Positions 37,840-46,857 of a stretch of 64,000 nucleotides of DNA are shown here, piece after piece. The stretch is from assembly GCA_963834445.1 (NCBI GenBank), contig CAWIBU010000008.1, positions 1 to 64,000 on the forward strand, in the 5' to 3' direction. The notes under the pieces were generated by a model that had not been told where the DNA came from, made no database searches, and was given only the letters and a program-made list of their open reading frames with translations. The DNA is from PALSA-350 sp963834445. GTDB taxonomy: Bacteria > Acidobacteriota > Terriglobia > Terriglobales > Acidobacteriaceae. Made by a program: the position numbers and the translations under genes. Positions within the stretch are counted from its first letter, which is position 1. Each line of letters opens with the position of its first letter.

Positions 37840-38054
37840 TCCGCGCAGGATAGGCTCCGTAAACCTGGCGGCAAATGGGCCCACGGGGCTCTGATTGAAG
37901 GCGGCTTCCACCATTGTGACCCTTAGGTGTACTGGATCTAATGTCAGAGGAGCCGCCATCTCAGTTCGACATCTTCCTGGTTACTTGTTGTCGCGTTTAA
38001 TCGGAGGGGCAAACGTAAACCGCATCCGCCCCCCGATCCCGCTTGATCGAATAC

Positions 38055-38522
38055 TTAGATGGGCAGCAGGCGATTGAAGAATGAGCGGTAGCGCTTGAGT
38101 GCCTGCCGGAGTTCCTCGGTGGAAACATCGCCGCCAGTGTCCCACTCCCTCTCCAGGTTTGCGCGTGCCGTAGAAAACTCTTCGGCAATGCGCTTTACCA
38201 TGTTCGCCACCAAACCATCTGCCTGTTCTACAGCCAATCTCGGTTCATCGACGAATGAAGCCTGCACCTGATCCCAGCGCGATCGAAATCCCTGCAATTC
38301 GTCATCGTGGAATAAAGGGCCATCCCCCACATTCTCTTTTCCCTGCGACACGGGCGCATTATTGGATGAAACAACCCGCTCGCCGGTGTTCTCGATCGTG
38401 GATGTGGCATTCTGCGTCGGAAGAGGCCGCTCATCGATGACCGCTGTTCGATACTCTCTGTTTCGTGATGGGTTGGCAATATCTGCTGTGGTCAGTTCCT
38501 GATCGTTACGAAGCTCGTTCAT
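38055..38522 (-). CDS. Soluble member of a paralogous small-protein pair
   Basis: 155 residues. After a Asn/Ser/Thr-rich N-terminal linker, the C-terminal 85 residues (FRSRWDQVQASFVDEPRLAV, EQADGLVANMVKRIAE, STEELRQALKRYRSFFNRLL) are homologous to the C-terminal part of the membrane-anchored protein encoded just upstream. Overlap with that gene is 17 bases, so they are co-translated. The family motif W-x-x-VQ-x-x-FVD-(D/E)-P is shared with actinobacterial and acidobacterial proteins of unknown function. There is no signal peptide. Confidence 0.75.
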   Translation of the reverse strand: MNELRNDQELTTADIANPSRNREYRTAVIDERPLPTQNATSTIENTGERVVSSNNAPVSQGKENVGDGPLFHDDELQGFRSRWDQVQASFVDEPRLAVEQADGLVANMVKRIAEEFSTARANLEREWDTGGDVSTEELRQALKRYRSFFNRLLPI

Positions 38523-39075
38523 GAGAAACTCCTGTCTTTTCGATTTTAGGTAGGTCGAGCAACTCGTTAAACAGTGACCTGAAGTAAACCATGGCCTGGC
38601 GCAGGTCTTCGGTGCCGGCTTGTCCTTTGCCGCGACGCTCTACGATGGTGCGCGCGGATCGATAATTTTGCACCACTCCGGGGTAATTGACAGAGACGTC
38701 CGCCGCTCGCTGCTCAAAATCACTTACGGGATAACCGCGTGAAGCCATCACGGCGGTTACCAACTTATCGGCGTTGCCGACTGCCAGCCCAGGATCATCG
38801 ACAAACTGCTTCTGGACGTGCATCCAATCCATAACATACCTTTCGCGATCTTCGCGGGTGAGAGGGTGAAGGGCAAAGGTCTTGACCCGCTGCTCTCTCT
38901 CGGCCAGGACTGTCTCAGCGCGTTGGGCTCCGTGTTGTTGGACAGTGCGATCGTATTCGGGACCAAATTGCTGCTTCAAGCGGTCGCTCTTACGCTTGCG
39001 GACTAAGAGCAGCATCACGATCAAGATGATCGCTACTACCGCAATGAGCGAGATAACAATAAGTCTTGAATCCAT
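38506..39075 (-). CDS. Membrane-anchored member of a paralogous small-protein pair
   Basis: 189 residues. An N-terminal membrane helix (LIVISLIAVVAIILIVMLLL) is followed by a basic stretch and QQFGPEYDRTVQQHGAQRAE, a phrase found in small secreted or membrane proteins of Streptomyces and Acidobacteria. The domain WMHVQKQFVDDPGLAVGNAD, then EDLRQAMVYFRSLFNELL, matches the soluble partner downstream. Function unknown. The pair sits between DUF4142 and GreB genes in a stress-gene-like neighbourhood. Confidence 0.8.
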   Translation of the reverse strand: MDSRLIVISLIAVVAIILIVMLLLVRKRKSDRLKQQFGPEYDRTVQQHGAQRAETVLAEREQRVKTFALHPLTREDRERYVMDWMHVQKQFVDDPGLAVGNADKLVTAVMASRGYPVSDFEQRAADVSVNYPGVVQNYRSARTIVERRGKGQAGTEDLRQAMVYFRSLFNELLDLPKIEKTGVSHERAS

Positions 39076-39306
39076 TGCTTTATCTCCTGCTTTTCTGGGA
39101 TGCCGGGAGGCGCGTGGGCGATGCCAGCAATAAGAGGAGGCGCGAAAGTCTGAGCGTCAGACGGAAAACGACGCTAACGATAAGTTGGCATGACAACTGG
39201 AGTTTCGAGTAGCAGCGGTCCAGGAATTGGCGGTGCTATGGCTTTGGCAGGACTCGTCTTGTCGCCTGGCAAGAGCAGGTAGCTCTCGATTACGGTCTTC
39301 GCTTGT

Positions 39307-39945
39307 TCACGATCTGTCTGGGATCGCCTCTTCTTCACCAGGTGAGCGCCGGCGAGGGAGCCTCTTTACCGGCGCCTCCGATCCAGCTGGTTCCCGGAAC
39401 GGTTCCACAGAAATGCGCTCGTACCGCACTTCAAGCACAGTGAGGTATTCGGTCCCGCCCGGCGCTTCGAGAACGACGCGGTCACCCGCTGCCGACCTCA
39501 TCAACGCGCGCCCCAGAGGTGACACCCAACTGATGTGGTTGCGGTTGAGATCGACCTCGTCTGTGCCTACGATGCTCACCACTCGCTCCGCGCCCGCGGC
39601 ATTGGCATAGCGCACGGTCGCCCCGAAGAATGCCTTTGTCTCCGCTTGCCGCGCTCTTGGAGCTTCCGGATCGACCACTTCCGCGGCTTCGATGCGCTTG
39701 GTGAGAAAGCGAATCCGCCCATCTATCTGGCGCAGCCGCCGCTTGCCGTACTGATAGTCGGCGTTTTCACTGCGATCGCCGTTGCCGGCGGCCCACGCTA
39801 CCACTTCGGCCACTGCCGGGCGGTCCCGGGTGAGCAGAAAGCGGTGCTCATCTTTGAGGCGCTCCAGGCCGCCCCGAGTTATGTAGTTCTTGCTTTGGGT
39901 CGCGGGCTCGTCACGTTTTGGTTCTCTGGTAAACCCTTTTCGCAT
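39307..39945 (-). CDS. greB: GreA/GreB-family transcription elongation factor (GreB-like)
   Basis: About 212 residues. GreA/B proteins rescue backtracked RNA polymerase by stimulating transcript cleavage. The N-terminal coiled coil (ITRGGLERLKDEHRFLLTRD, GDRSENADYQYGKRRLRQID) has the acidic-tip residues Asp/Glu in GDRSENADYQYGK. The FKBP-like C-terminal domain reads VVSIVGTDEVDLNRNHISWV and SPLGRALMRSAAGD. The RYGKRRLRQIDGRI style is GreB-like. The start at 39945 follows GGGAGG. A Pro/Arg-rich tail extends beyond the usual end. Confidence 0.9.
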   Translation of the reverse strand: MRKGFTREPKRDEPATQSKNYITRGGLERLKDEHRFLLTRDRPAVAEVVAWAAGNGDRSENADYQYGKRRLRQIDGRIRFLTKRIEAAEVVDPEAPRARQAETKAFFGATVRYANAAGAERVVSIVGTDEVDLNRNHISWVSPLGRALMRSAAGDRVVLEAPGGTEYLTVLEVRYERISVEPFREPAGSEAPVKRLPRRRSPGEEEAIPDRS

Positions 39946-40177
39946 CCGGTAATCCTCCCAGCGATGTACCCGCAAGTGCAAGCGGAGGAACGCCAATGGA
40001 AAACGCTGTAGGTCATCCACGTTGGTGGCACTCTATCTGCGAGCCTAACTGATTTTTTCACGTCTTCCTATGTTTGGGGTCACTCTCCGTCTGTCGTGCC
40101 TGCCTCTCACGGCTGTCTCCAGATATTTCCCGGCGGCCAGTTTCCGCGAAGTGTCAAAGTGGTGCGTGATAAGCGTG

Positions 40178-40717
40178 TTAAGTCGTCCAGATCGACTTCA
40201 AGATCGAGTCCAGAACCTGTTCCCCGTACGACTCGCTGGGCTGGCTGGTTTCTTCCTCGCCCGGAGCGTAGGGATCGACTGCTTGGTTCCAGCTGGTCCC
40301 TTTGCGGGCCTTGCTGGACTCCCCGACGAGGACGACGAAGAGATTCAAGCTGTGGCGGGTGGCGCTGACCATGCAGTGCGGGCCAGCGCCGATGATGTTG
40401 CCGAAGGCGGCGAGGAGCTGCAGGAGGATGGCTTCGGGCTGAGCCTCGGTGTGCGGGGCGAGGGTGCGGACGATCTTGCCGGCGAGGCCGTAGAGGGCAT
40501 ACTGCTCGAACACGGATTGCTGCGTTCGCGGGGGCCGGGGCGCCGGAGCCTGCTTTTGAGGGAGAGGCGGCTTTCGTTCTGGCTGGGGCGGCAAGGGCGC
40601 CGGGGTCGCAGAGGTTTGGGGGGCTGGGGTGGCGGCGCGGGCGACGACTTCCGTGCTGCTGGAGACGGGTTCGCTGCGGGTGGAGAGGTGAGACATGTCG
40701 CTGCTTGTGCTTGCCAT
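40178..40717 (-). pseudogene. N-terminal fragment of a DUF3987-type primase/helicase-like protein
   Basis: After a Pro/Ala/Gln-rich linker, the fragment reads ALYGLAGKIVRTLAPHTEA, LLQLLAAFGNIIGAGPH, MVSATRHSLNLFVVLVGESS and KARKGTSWNQ. This is the start of the DUF3987/AAA-type protein carried by plasmids and integrative elements in Acidobacteria and Planctomycetes. The family continues for several hundred residues past the GTSW motif; here it ends within 35 residues in unrelated sequence. I read it as the relic of a mobile element. No integrase is near. Confidence 0.65.
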
Positions 40718-41137
40718 GTATTCGGCACTAGTACGGTTTCTTGTATTGCGTAAGGGGCTTGACACGTTTTTTACCGACAAAATGGTCACCAGGAAAACAG
40801 TGACTGTTCGATAAGATTCTTAAGAGTGAAGCACGACTATTTGACGCGGATCGCATCTTATTCCCTGGTATTTTTTCGGGATTGGTTGGTGGTCAGGTTA
40901 GGTTGCGTTGGGGGTAACCGCGGGCGTGCACAAGCATTAAATTTACTTCATGCCGCGGCACCTGATACGGGCATTCCGACGTCGTCCACAACCGTCGCCC
41001 ATCACCTAAGGGTCACGGTCTGCGCGCTGCAAACAGAAAGTTGGTCATCTCCGTCTGGGGTCCAGGTCTTCGCTCAGGCCACCCCTATGTAGTATGCTAT
41101 CCTTCACAGCGTATCTATCGAGGAGGGGGCCTGAAAA
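40718..41137. other. Gene-free region upstream of the PQQ-like gene
   Basis: About 420 bases, less GC-rich near 40735-40880. No gene seen on either strand. The promoter of the downstream PQQ-like gene should lie in its right part. Confidence 0.5.
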
Positions 41138-42718
41138 ATGCGTGCGCATCGAAAGCAGTTAATTTCTCCGATTCCGGGCTTGCTCGTGCTGAGCCTTGCG
41201 ACGTTTGCCGGAGGCCAGCGAGTCACTACCTCGCAATACGACAACGCCCGCACGGGCGCAAACCTCAACGAGACCAAGCTGACGCCCCAAAATGTAAATG
41301 CTCAGCATTTTGGCAAGGTCTTCACGCTGCGCGTGGATGGAGATGTCTATGCACAACCGCTGTTTCTTAACGGCGTGGAGATCCCAGGAAAGGGCCGCCA
41401 CGATGTGCTCTTTGTGGCCACAGAGCACGATAGCGTGTATGCCTTCGACGCCTACGGCAACCCGCGCACGCCCCTGTGGCAGGTGAGCTTTCTCAAAGAC
41501 GGTTTCAGCACCGTGCCCGCGGGCGATGCGCATTGCCCCTTCATCGCACCGGAGATCGGCATCACGTCAACGCCGGTCCTCGACGCGGAAAGCGGAACGT
41601 TGTACGTTCTGGCCCGCACCCGGGACCACGCCGGCTTCACGACGAATATTTATGCCCAGCGGCTGCATGCGCTCGCGGTGACGACGGGCGTAGAGAAATT
41701 CGGCGGCCCGGTGGCTATTCGGGCGAGCATGCGCGGTAGCGGGACCGGGAGCAAAGCCGGAGCGGTGAGCTTCAACTCGCTGCGGGATAACCCCCGGGCC
41801 GCGCTGCTGTTAAACCGCGGCTCCGTTTATCTGGCATGGGCTTCTGCCTGCGATGTGGGCCCGTACCATGGCTGGGTCATGGCCTACGACGCGCGCAGCC
41901 TGCAGCAGAAAGCAGTCTTCAACGCATCGCCCGATGGCGATGATAGTGGGATCTGGGAAGGAGACACCGGGCCGGCAGCCGATGAGGCAGGGAACATTTT
42001 TCTGGCCACGGGCAACGGGGTTTTTGACGCCGCAAAGGGCGGCCGCGACTATGGCGATTCCCTGCTCAAGCTCAACGGGGAAACCCTCAAGCTCAGTGAC
42101 TACTTCACACCTTATGACGCGGAGCACCTGGACAACTACGACAGCGATCTGGGCTCGGGCGGACCGGTGCTGTTGCCTGATCAAGCGGGCGCCCATCCGC
42201 ATCTTGCGATGGTGGAGGGAAAAGGGGGCACTCTCTACCTGGTGAACCGCGACCACATGGGCCATTGGCAGCCGGAGAGCGACGGCCATGCGGTGCAGAC
42301 GCTATCGGTTCCCAGCGGCGTCTTCGGATCGATGGCTTATTGGAACCATTCCGTATACGTAGTGAGTGACGGGGACAAGCTGCGCCAGTTTGCTGTGACC
42401 AACGGAAAGCTGTCACCCAGGGCCGAGAGTGCTGCGTCTGGCGTATCGGCAACCCCGACGGTATCCGCAAATAGACTCGAGAATGGAATCGTGTGGCTGC
42501 TACGTTCCAAGGCGTGGAATGGGGACGATCAGCCCGCCGTGCTCCACGCCTACGATGCTGCGAATGTGGCCCACGAACTCTACAACACCGAGCAAGACGC
42601 CGGGCGGGACCGGCCTGGGTTGACGCTGCGGTTTAGCATGCCGACGGTGGTGAAAGGGCATGTGTATGTGGGCACCAAGCGCGAGGTGGATGTCTACGGT
42701 CTGCTGCCAGGCAGATGA
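41138..42718 (+). CDS. Exported PQQ-like beta-propeller protein
   Basis: 526 residues. A signal peptide ends near TFAGG. The mature protein starts VTTSQYDNARTGANLNETKL and contains repeated propeller phrases: KVFTLRVDGDVYAQPLFLNG, DVLFVATEHDSVYAFDAYG, NIFLATGNGVFD, GTLYLVNRDHMGHW, GHVYVGTKREVDVYGLLPG. Related proteins are annotated as pyrrolo-quinoline-quinone proteins, but no catalytic Cys-Cys or calcium site of PQQ dehydrogenases is evident, so I treat it as a structural or binding propeller. GAGGAGGGGG precedes the ATG. A copy of part of its 3' end recurs at 43973-44023. Confidence 0.85.
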   Translation: MRAHRKQLISPIPGLLVLSLATFAGGQRVTTSQYDNARTGANLNETKLTPQNVNAQHFGKVFTLRVDGDVYAQPLFLNGVEIPGKGRHDVLFVATEHDSVYAFDAYGNPRTPLWQVSFLKDGFSTVPAGDAHCPFIAPEIGITSTPVLDAESGTLYVLARTRDHAGFTTNIYAQRLHALAVTTGVEKFGGPVAIRASMRGSGTGSKAGAVSFNSLRDNPRAALLLNRGSVYLAWASACDVGPYHGWVMAYDARSLQQKAVFNASPDGDDSGIWEGDTGPAADEAGNIFLATGNGVFDAAKGGRDYGDSLLKLNGETLKLSDYFTPYDAEHLDNYDSDLGSGGPVLLPDQAGAHPHLAMVEGKGGTLYLVNRDHMGHWQPESDGHAVQTLSVPSGVFGSMAYWNHSVYVVSDGDKLRQFAVTNGKLSPRAESAASGVSATPTVSANRLENGIVWLLRSKAWNGDDQPAVLHAYDAANVAHELYNTEQDAGRDRPGLTLRFSMPTVVKGHVYVGTKREVDVYGLLPGR

Positions 42719-42745
42719 AAGCATCGCGCCCGCGCTCGATATCGC

Positions 42746-43888
42746 TTATTTCATCCCGGCCACCTGGGTCTCTTGCACTGCGGGAGGAAGGGTGAAGTCA
42801 TAGTTCGAGAGGTCGACCGTGCGCCCGGTGAGCATGGCCTCGTCCGCGGCGAGCACAATCGCCAGGCTGGCCAGGCTATCCTCGAGATGCGAAGTAAGAT
42901 CGCTATCCTCGCGGATGGCGCTTATGAAGAACTCCTGCTCGCGCCGGCAGAGCTCGTCGTGATCCGGCTCATCGGCCTGAGTGAGCAACTCGTCCTTGTG
43001 GGCGAAGGCGCCGGAGGGGTTCAGCTGCGCGGGATGCACGCGAATGGCATTGGAGCGAACGTGGTCTTCCACTTTGGCGGAACCACCGTCTGCGTCGGCG
43101 TGCACGCTCTGGATGGAAACCGCACCGCGCGGTCCAATCACGTCTTTGACGAAGAATGCGGTCTCGCTCATCATGGGCCCCCATCCGGCTTCGTACCAGC
43201 CCACCGAGCCATCGCTGAAGGCGATCTGCAGTTGGCCGTAGTTGTATCGGCCGCCGGGTAGGGTGGGGTCGAGGCAGGCGCCGATGGCCGAGACGCGCAG
43301 AGGTTTGGCTGCGACCATCTGGCACATCACGTCCACATAGTGCACGCCGCAATCCACGATGGGCGAAGCCGAGGCCAGCAGGCCGCGATGCGTTTGCCAG
43401 GTCGCGCCAGAACTCTGCTGGTTCAGATTCATGCGCATCACCAGCGGGCTGCCCAGCGTGCGCGCAATCTCGATGAACTTCTGCCACGTGGGATGATGGC
43501 GCAGAATATAGCCCACGACGAGCTTTTTGCCCGCGCTGCGCGCGGCGTCGACCATGCGCCGGGCGCTGGCCGTGTCGGGCGCCAGCGGCTTCTCGACAAA
43601 CACATGACACCCCGCGGCGATCGCGGCCAGCGTGAAGGCTTCGTGGGTCTCAGGGTAGGTGGAGATACAGACCGCGTCGGGTGCGAGGGCGGCCAGCGCA
43701 GCGTTCATGTCGTCGTAGAGAGGGATGTCGAGGGCGAGAGCGCGGGCGAGGTGATTTTTGCTTTCGCCCCGCGATACCAGCCCGACAATCTCCACCCCGT
43801 CGATGTTGCGAAAGGCACGTGCATGCGATGCACCCATGTTTCCACAACCGACAACCAGAATTCTCAGGGACTTCGCGTCTCGACGCAT
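42746..43888 (-). CDS. Gfo/Idh/MocA-family oxidoreductase
   Basis: 380 residues. The N-terminal Rossmann fold (LRILVVGCGNMGASHARAF) and the EKP motif (GCHVFVEKPLAPD) bind NAD(P). The C-terminal alpha/beta domain follows (LVMRMNLNQQSSGATWQ, VDCGVHYVDVMCQMV). Members oxidise or epimerise sugars, inositols and amino-sugars. It is isolated: convergent with the PQQ-like gene and divergent from ruvX. The substrate is unknown. Confidence 0.93.
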   Translation of the reverse strand: MRRDAKSLRILVVGCGNMGASHARAFRNIDGVEIVGLVSRGESKNHLARALALDIPLYDDMNAALAALAPDAVCISTYPETHEAFTLAAIAAGCHVFVEKPLAPDTASARRMVDAARSAGKKLVVGYILRHHPTWQKFIEIARTLGSPLVMRMNLNQQSSGATWQTHRGLLASASPIVDCGVHYVDVMCQMVAAKPLRVSAIGACLDPTLPGGRYNYGQLQIAFSDGSVGWYEAGWGPMMSETAFFVKDVIGPRGAVSIQSVHADADGGSAKVEDHVRSNAIRVHPAQLNPSGAFAHKDELLTQADEPDHDELCRREQEFFISAIREDSDLTSHLEDSLASLAIVLAADEAMLTGRTVDLSNYDFTLPPAVQETQVAGMK

Positions 43889-43972
43889 TGGGTAGTTCCT
43901 CCAGAGAGATTCTATTACTAGCTTCGATGATAGAGGTGCGGCCCGATGAAACGGCAGACTCCCACCAAGCTT

Positions 43973-44023
43973 GAATGTGGCACAAGAGCTCTACAACACC
44001 CAGAAAAAGCCGGGCGGGACCGG
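43973..44023 (+). pseudogene. Fragment of a second PQQ-like propeller gene
   Basis: About 44 of 52 positions match 42562-42613, near the 3' end of the PQQ-like gene (GAATGTGGC..., CTCTACAACACC, GCCGGGCGGGACCGG). The translated phrase NVAQELYNTQKK parallels NVAHELYNTEQD in the intact gene. Most differences fall in third codon positions, as expected for an old paralogue. It lies directly upstream of ruvX. Confidence 0.65.
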
Positions 44024-44072
44024 GCGGGCGGCGATAGACTTGCCTGACGGCGAAAGATGGAGCGGATCCAAG

Positions 44073-44534
44073 ATGGAGCGGATGATGGTGGCGGGGCGCG
44101 TGATGGCTTTGGATGTGGGTAAGGCGCGGATAGGGGTCGCTCTTTCGGACCCGCTGGGCTATACCGCACAGCCCCTGCTGACGCTGTGGCGCAAGAGCCG
44201 GGGCGAGGATCTGCGGAGCCTGCTGCGGCTCATCCGCAAACATGAGGTTGGGGCCATCGTGGTGGGGAATCCGCTGCATCTGTCGGGCGAGGTGAGTGCC
44301 TGGGCGGCGAAGGTGCAGGCGTTTGCTGCGGAGTTGGGTATGCGTTCCGGATTGCCGATCGAGCTTTGGGATGAGCGGTTGAGTTCGGTAGCGGCCCACG
44401 AGATTCTGGATGAAGCGGGGCACGACCGGCGCGACCGCAAGCAGGTGATCGACCAGGTGGCGGCGGTTGTGATTTTGCGTGGTTGGATGGAAGCGAAAGA
44501 AGAGGCGGCTTCGCGCCTTGATAGTGACGTTTGA
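44073..44534 (+). CDS. ruvX: Putative pre-16S rRNA nuclease / Holliday junction resolvase-like RuvX (YqgF)
   Basis: About 153 residues. RNase H-like fold with the first catalytic Asp in VMALDVGKARIGVALSDPLG, the glycine-rich VVGNPLHLSG, the Glu/Arg in LWDERLSS and the late Asp in DQVAAVVILRGWM. It is thought to process 16S rRNA ends. The start is taken near the ATG at 44073 (44085 also possible); the open frame upstream is the propeller-gene fragment and should not be included. Its C-terminus is followed by an unrelated PIN gene. Confidence 0.88.
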   Translation: MERMMVAGRVMALDVGKARIGVALSDPLGYTAQPLLTLWRKSRGEDLRSLLRLIRKHEVGAIVVGNPLHLSGEVSAWAAKVQAFAAELGMRSGLPIELWDERLSSVAAHEILDEAGHDRRDRKQVIDQVAAVVILRGWMEAKEEAASRLDSDV

Positions 44535-44698
44535 TTCACCACCGTCCATCCTTCTACTAAAGGAGGCTGGAGTTTGGCGTTACTTTGTTACTTTGTCTGG
44601 AACCGATCCCCGATCTCCCAAGCACAACAAGGCACATCGAGGATGTCAGGAATACTGGTCGATTTCTCGCGGACGTTGTCCGATTTGAAGGCGGACAG

Positions 44699-45079
44699 AT
44701 GATCGCGGCGGATACCAGCACGTGGATCAGTTTCCTGCAAGGAGACGCTGGTAACGACATCGAAATGCTCGCGAAAGCGCTGGGCGACCGCCAGGTGGTG
44801 ATGGCGCCCCCGGTGCTCACCGAATTGTTAAGTGATCCAGAGCTTTCCGCTTCTGTAGCGCGGAACCTCTCCGCTGTGCCTCTGATCGAGAGCGGACCCG
44901 GCTACTGGCAGCGCGCAGGTAAGCTGCGCGCCCGAGTCATGGCGCAGAAGCGAAAAGCACGGCTAGGTGATGCGCTGATTGCGCAAAGCTGCATCGACGC
45001 CAGGGTATCGCTGATCTCGAGAGACCGGGACTTCCGAGCATTTGCACAGGCCGCTGCTCTCGACCTGGTAGTTGGTTGA
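44699..45079 (+). CDS. PIN-domain ribonuclease (VapC-like toxin)
   Basis: About 126 residues. PIN fold with the first Asp in MIAADTSTWISFLQG, Glu in LTELLSDPE, and the second acidic cluster in LGDALIAQSC and SLISRDRDFRAFA. VapC toxins cleave tRNA or rRNA. The start overlaps (ATGA) a 19-codon frame, 44643-44702 (MSGILVDFSRTLSDLKADR), that could be the tail of a lost antitoxin; no full antitoxin gene is present in the 165 bases after ruvX. The toxin may be orphan or inactive. Confidence 0.82.
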   Translation: MIAADTSTWISFLQGDAGNDIEMLAKALGDRQVVMAPPVLTELLSDPELSASVARNLSAVPLIESGPGYWQRAGKLRARVMAQKRKARLGDALIAQSCIDARVSLISRDRDFRAFAQAAALDLVVG

Positions 45080-45129
45080 GCGCGATCAATCGCCCGGGAA
45101 ATCCGGTGACCACTTACCTGTTTTCCGGG

Positions 45130-45590
45130 ATCCAGCTTTGGGAGAAGACAAAGCGCCAGGCGACTGATAATCGCCAAACGGAGCATCGTCAAACGAACTG
45201 TACGACGTGCCATCCGACTTCGTTAGCTGGCGCTTGGTGCCCACCCAGTCGTTCAGCGCAAAATGCCAATTCGATTGCGCAAGGGTGTTCCCAGTATAGG
45301 TTCCCAAGCCCTTGCCTTCCCAGAAGATGTTGAAATGCACGAGATTGAAACTCCCATCTCCCTCGATCACCTGCTCGCCCTGTGGTCCCACCGCGTATAC
45401 GCTGGTAAATGTCAGTCCGTTCTTGGTCAGATCGCAGCTAAAGCTGCTGAGCGTTCCCTTAGCGAACCGGACTCCATTCGGATCATATAGATAGCCGATC
45501 CGGCCGCCACCCGTCGAGACCTGCTGCACGGCACAAATTCGATTCTCTGCGTCATAGAGGTAGAGCATGTCTCCCTTGCAAAGCCGCGGT
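45130..45590 (-). pseudogene. Fragment of an RHS-repeat protein
   Basis: The minus strand reads YLYDAENRICAVQQVS, GGRIGYLYDPNGVRFAKGTL, then FNIFWEGKGLGTYTG and HFALNDWVGTKRQLTKSDGT. These are classic RHS repeat and RHS-core elements. Both ends are missing: no N-terminal repeats and no FTGKERD core end with toxin tip. It abuts, tail to tail in opposite sense, the decapitated TPR gene. Relic of a polymorphic-toxin-type gene. Confidence 0.75.
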
Positions 45591-46796
45591 GCCATTTTGA
45601 GCGGCAGCGTACGCAGCAACGGGAGCCACATCCGCGTTTGTATGCAACTGTCACGCAAGAGCGATGGGGCGTGTTTGTGGACCGACCGCTACGATCTGGG
45701 CATGGAAGACTTTCTGCACAGCCAGACAGGTTCGGCCGCAAGTATTACCAAGGCGATTCCGTTTGACAGCCTCGTCTCTCATTGGTCGGCCGAAGCAACG
45801 GCTTCTTACAAGTCGCCCGCGTTTATGGTTGGCGTGGCTCATGATGATCCAAGCATTCAGGCGTGTCGTATCGGACGTTATTTGTGGAACCAAAAGAGCC
45901 ACCAGGGTCTGATGAAAGCAATCGAATACTTCAACCGGGCGGTCGAACTCGATCCGTTGTGCGATGAGGCTTACGCCGGGCTATCCGACTGTTACCTGTC
46001 TCTGGCCTATCATCAATTTCTGACTCCTACGGAAGCCCGAGCGAAGGGATATTCAGCTGCCCTTTCGGCCGTCCGCTTCAATCGCAACTCGAGCACCGCG
46101 CATGCGTCGCTTGCCCACGTCCTCACCTATTTGAACTGGGACTGGCCGGGCGCGGAAAAAGAATGCCGGCTGGCCCTCGAGCTCGATCCGGCGAACGCGT
46201 CCTGTCTCGCGGTTTACTCAACCCTCCTTAGCATTCAGGGTAGACACGACGAAGCAATCGCTCTTGCCTTGCAATCGCACCGGCTGCAGCCGTTATCGCA
46301 GGTGAGCAATACGACCCTCGGCAGAAGTTATTACTACGCCGGACATTACTCAAAGGCGGTCGAACTTTTCCGCCAGACGGTTTCGCTCAACCCCGAACTG
46401 GTGCTTGGCCATTTACTCCTGGGCATGGCCGAGGTCGCGCAGCGCAACGAGGAGGACGCCATCTCCAGTCTCACGGACGCGGTCGAGCTTTCTCAACGCT
46501 CTTCCACTACCCTGTCCATGCTCGCCTTCGCCTACGCGAGCTTTGGGGCGACAGGCAAAGCAAGACCTATCCTGGCAGAGATTGAAGCGTCCCGGTCAGC
46601 CGGGTTCTTCCCTTGCTTCGACAGTGCCGCTTCCTTCCTCGCTGTCGGCGATCGGGCCCACGCCCTGCAACTGCTGAGGCGCGCTTTCCACGCGCGCGAC
46701 ACCAGGATGGTGTTCCTCAAGTGCGATCCACGCTTCAATGACTTGCGTAAATCAACCGAGTTCGAACGCCTCGCCGCGGACATGCGCCTGGTGTAA
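45567..46796 (+). pseudogene. 5'-truncated TolB-like/TPR transcriptional regulator
   Basis: The reading begins inside a TolB-like segment (AILSGSVRSNGSHIRVCMQL, GACLWTDRYDLGMEDFL) that in the family follows an N-terminal winged-helix DNA-binding domain. It then continues through about eight TPR units (GLMKAIEYFNRAVELDPLCD, WPGAEKECRLALELDPANAS, YSKAVELFRQTVSLNPEL) to a normal end, ADMRLV. The winged helix and a membrane segment are missing and replaced by the RHS fragment. It may still be translated, but cannot be a DNA-binding regulator. Confidence 0.7.
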
Positions 46797-46857
46797 CCAG
46801 CACCTTCCGGCAGGGTTCTGAGGTTTCCCGCACAGCCTTAACGCCTAAAATCGAAGC

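Noticed and set aside
37649..37894. An 81-codon frame overlapping the 66-residue candidate
   Set aside because: Its translation is basic and low in family-like features; if either is real, the 37639 frame looks more protein-like.
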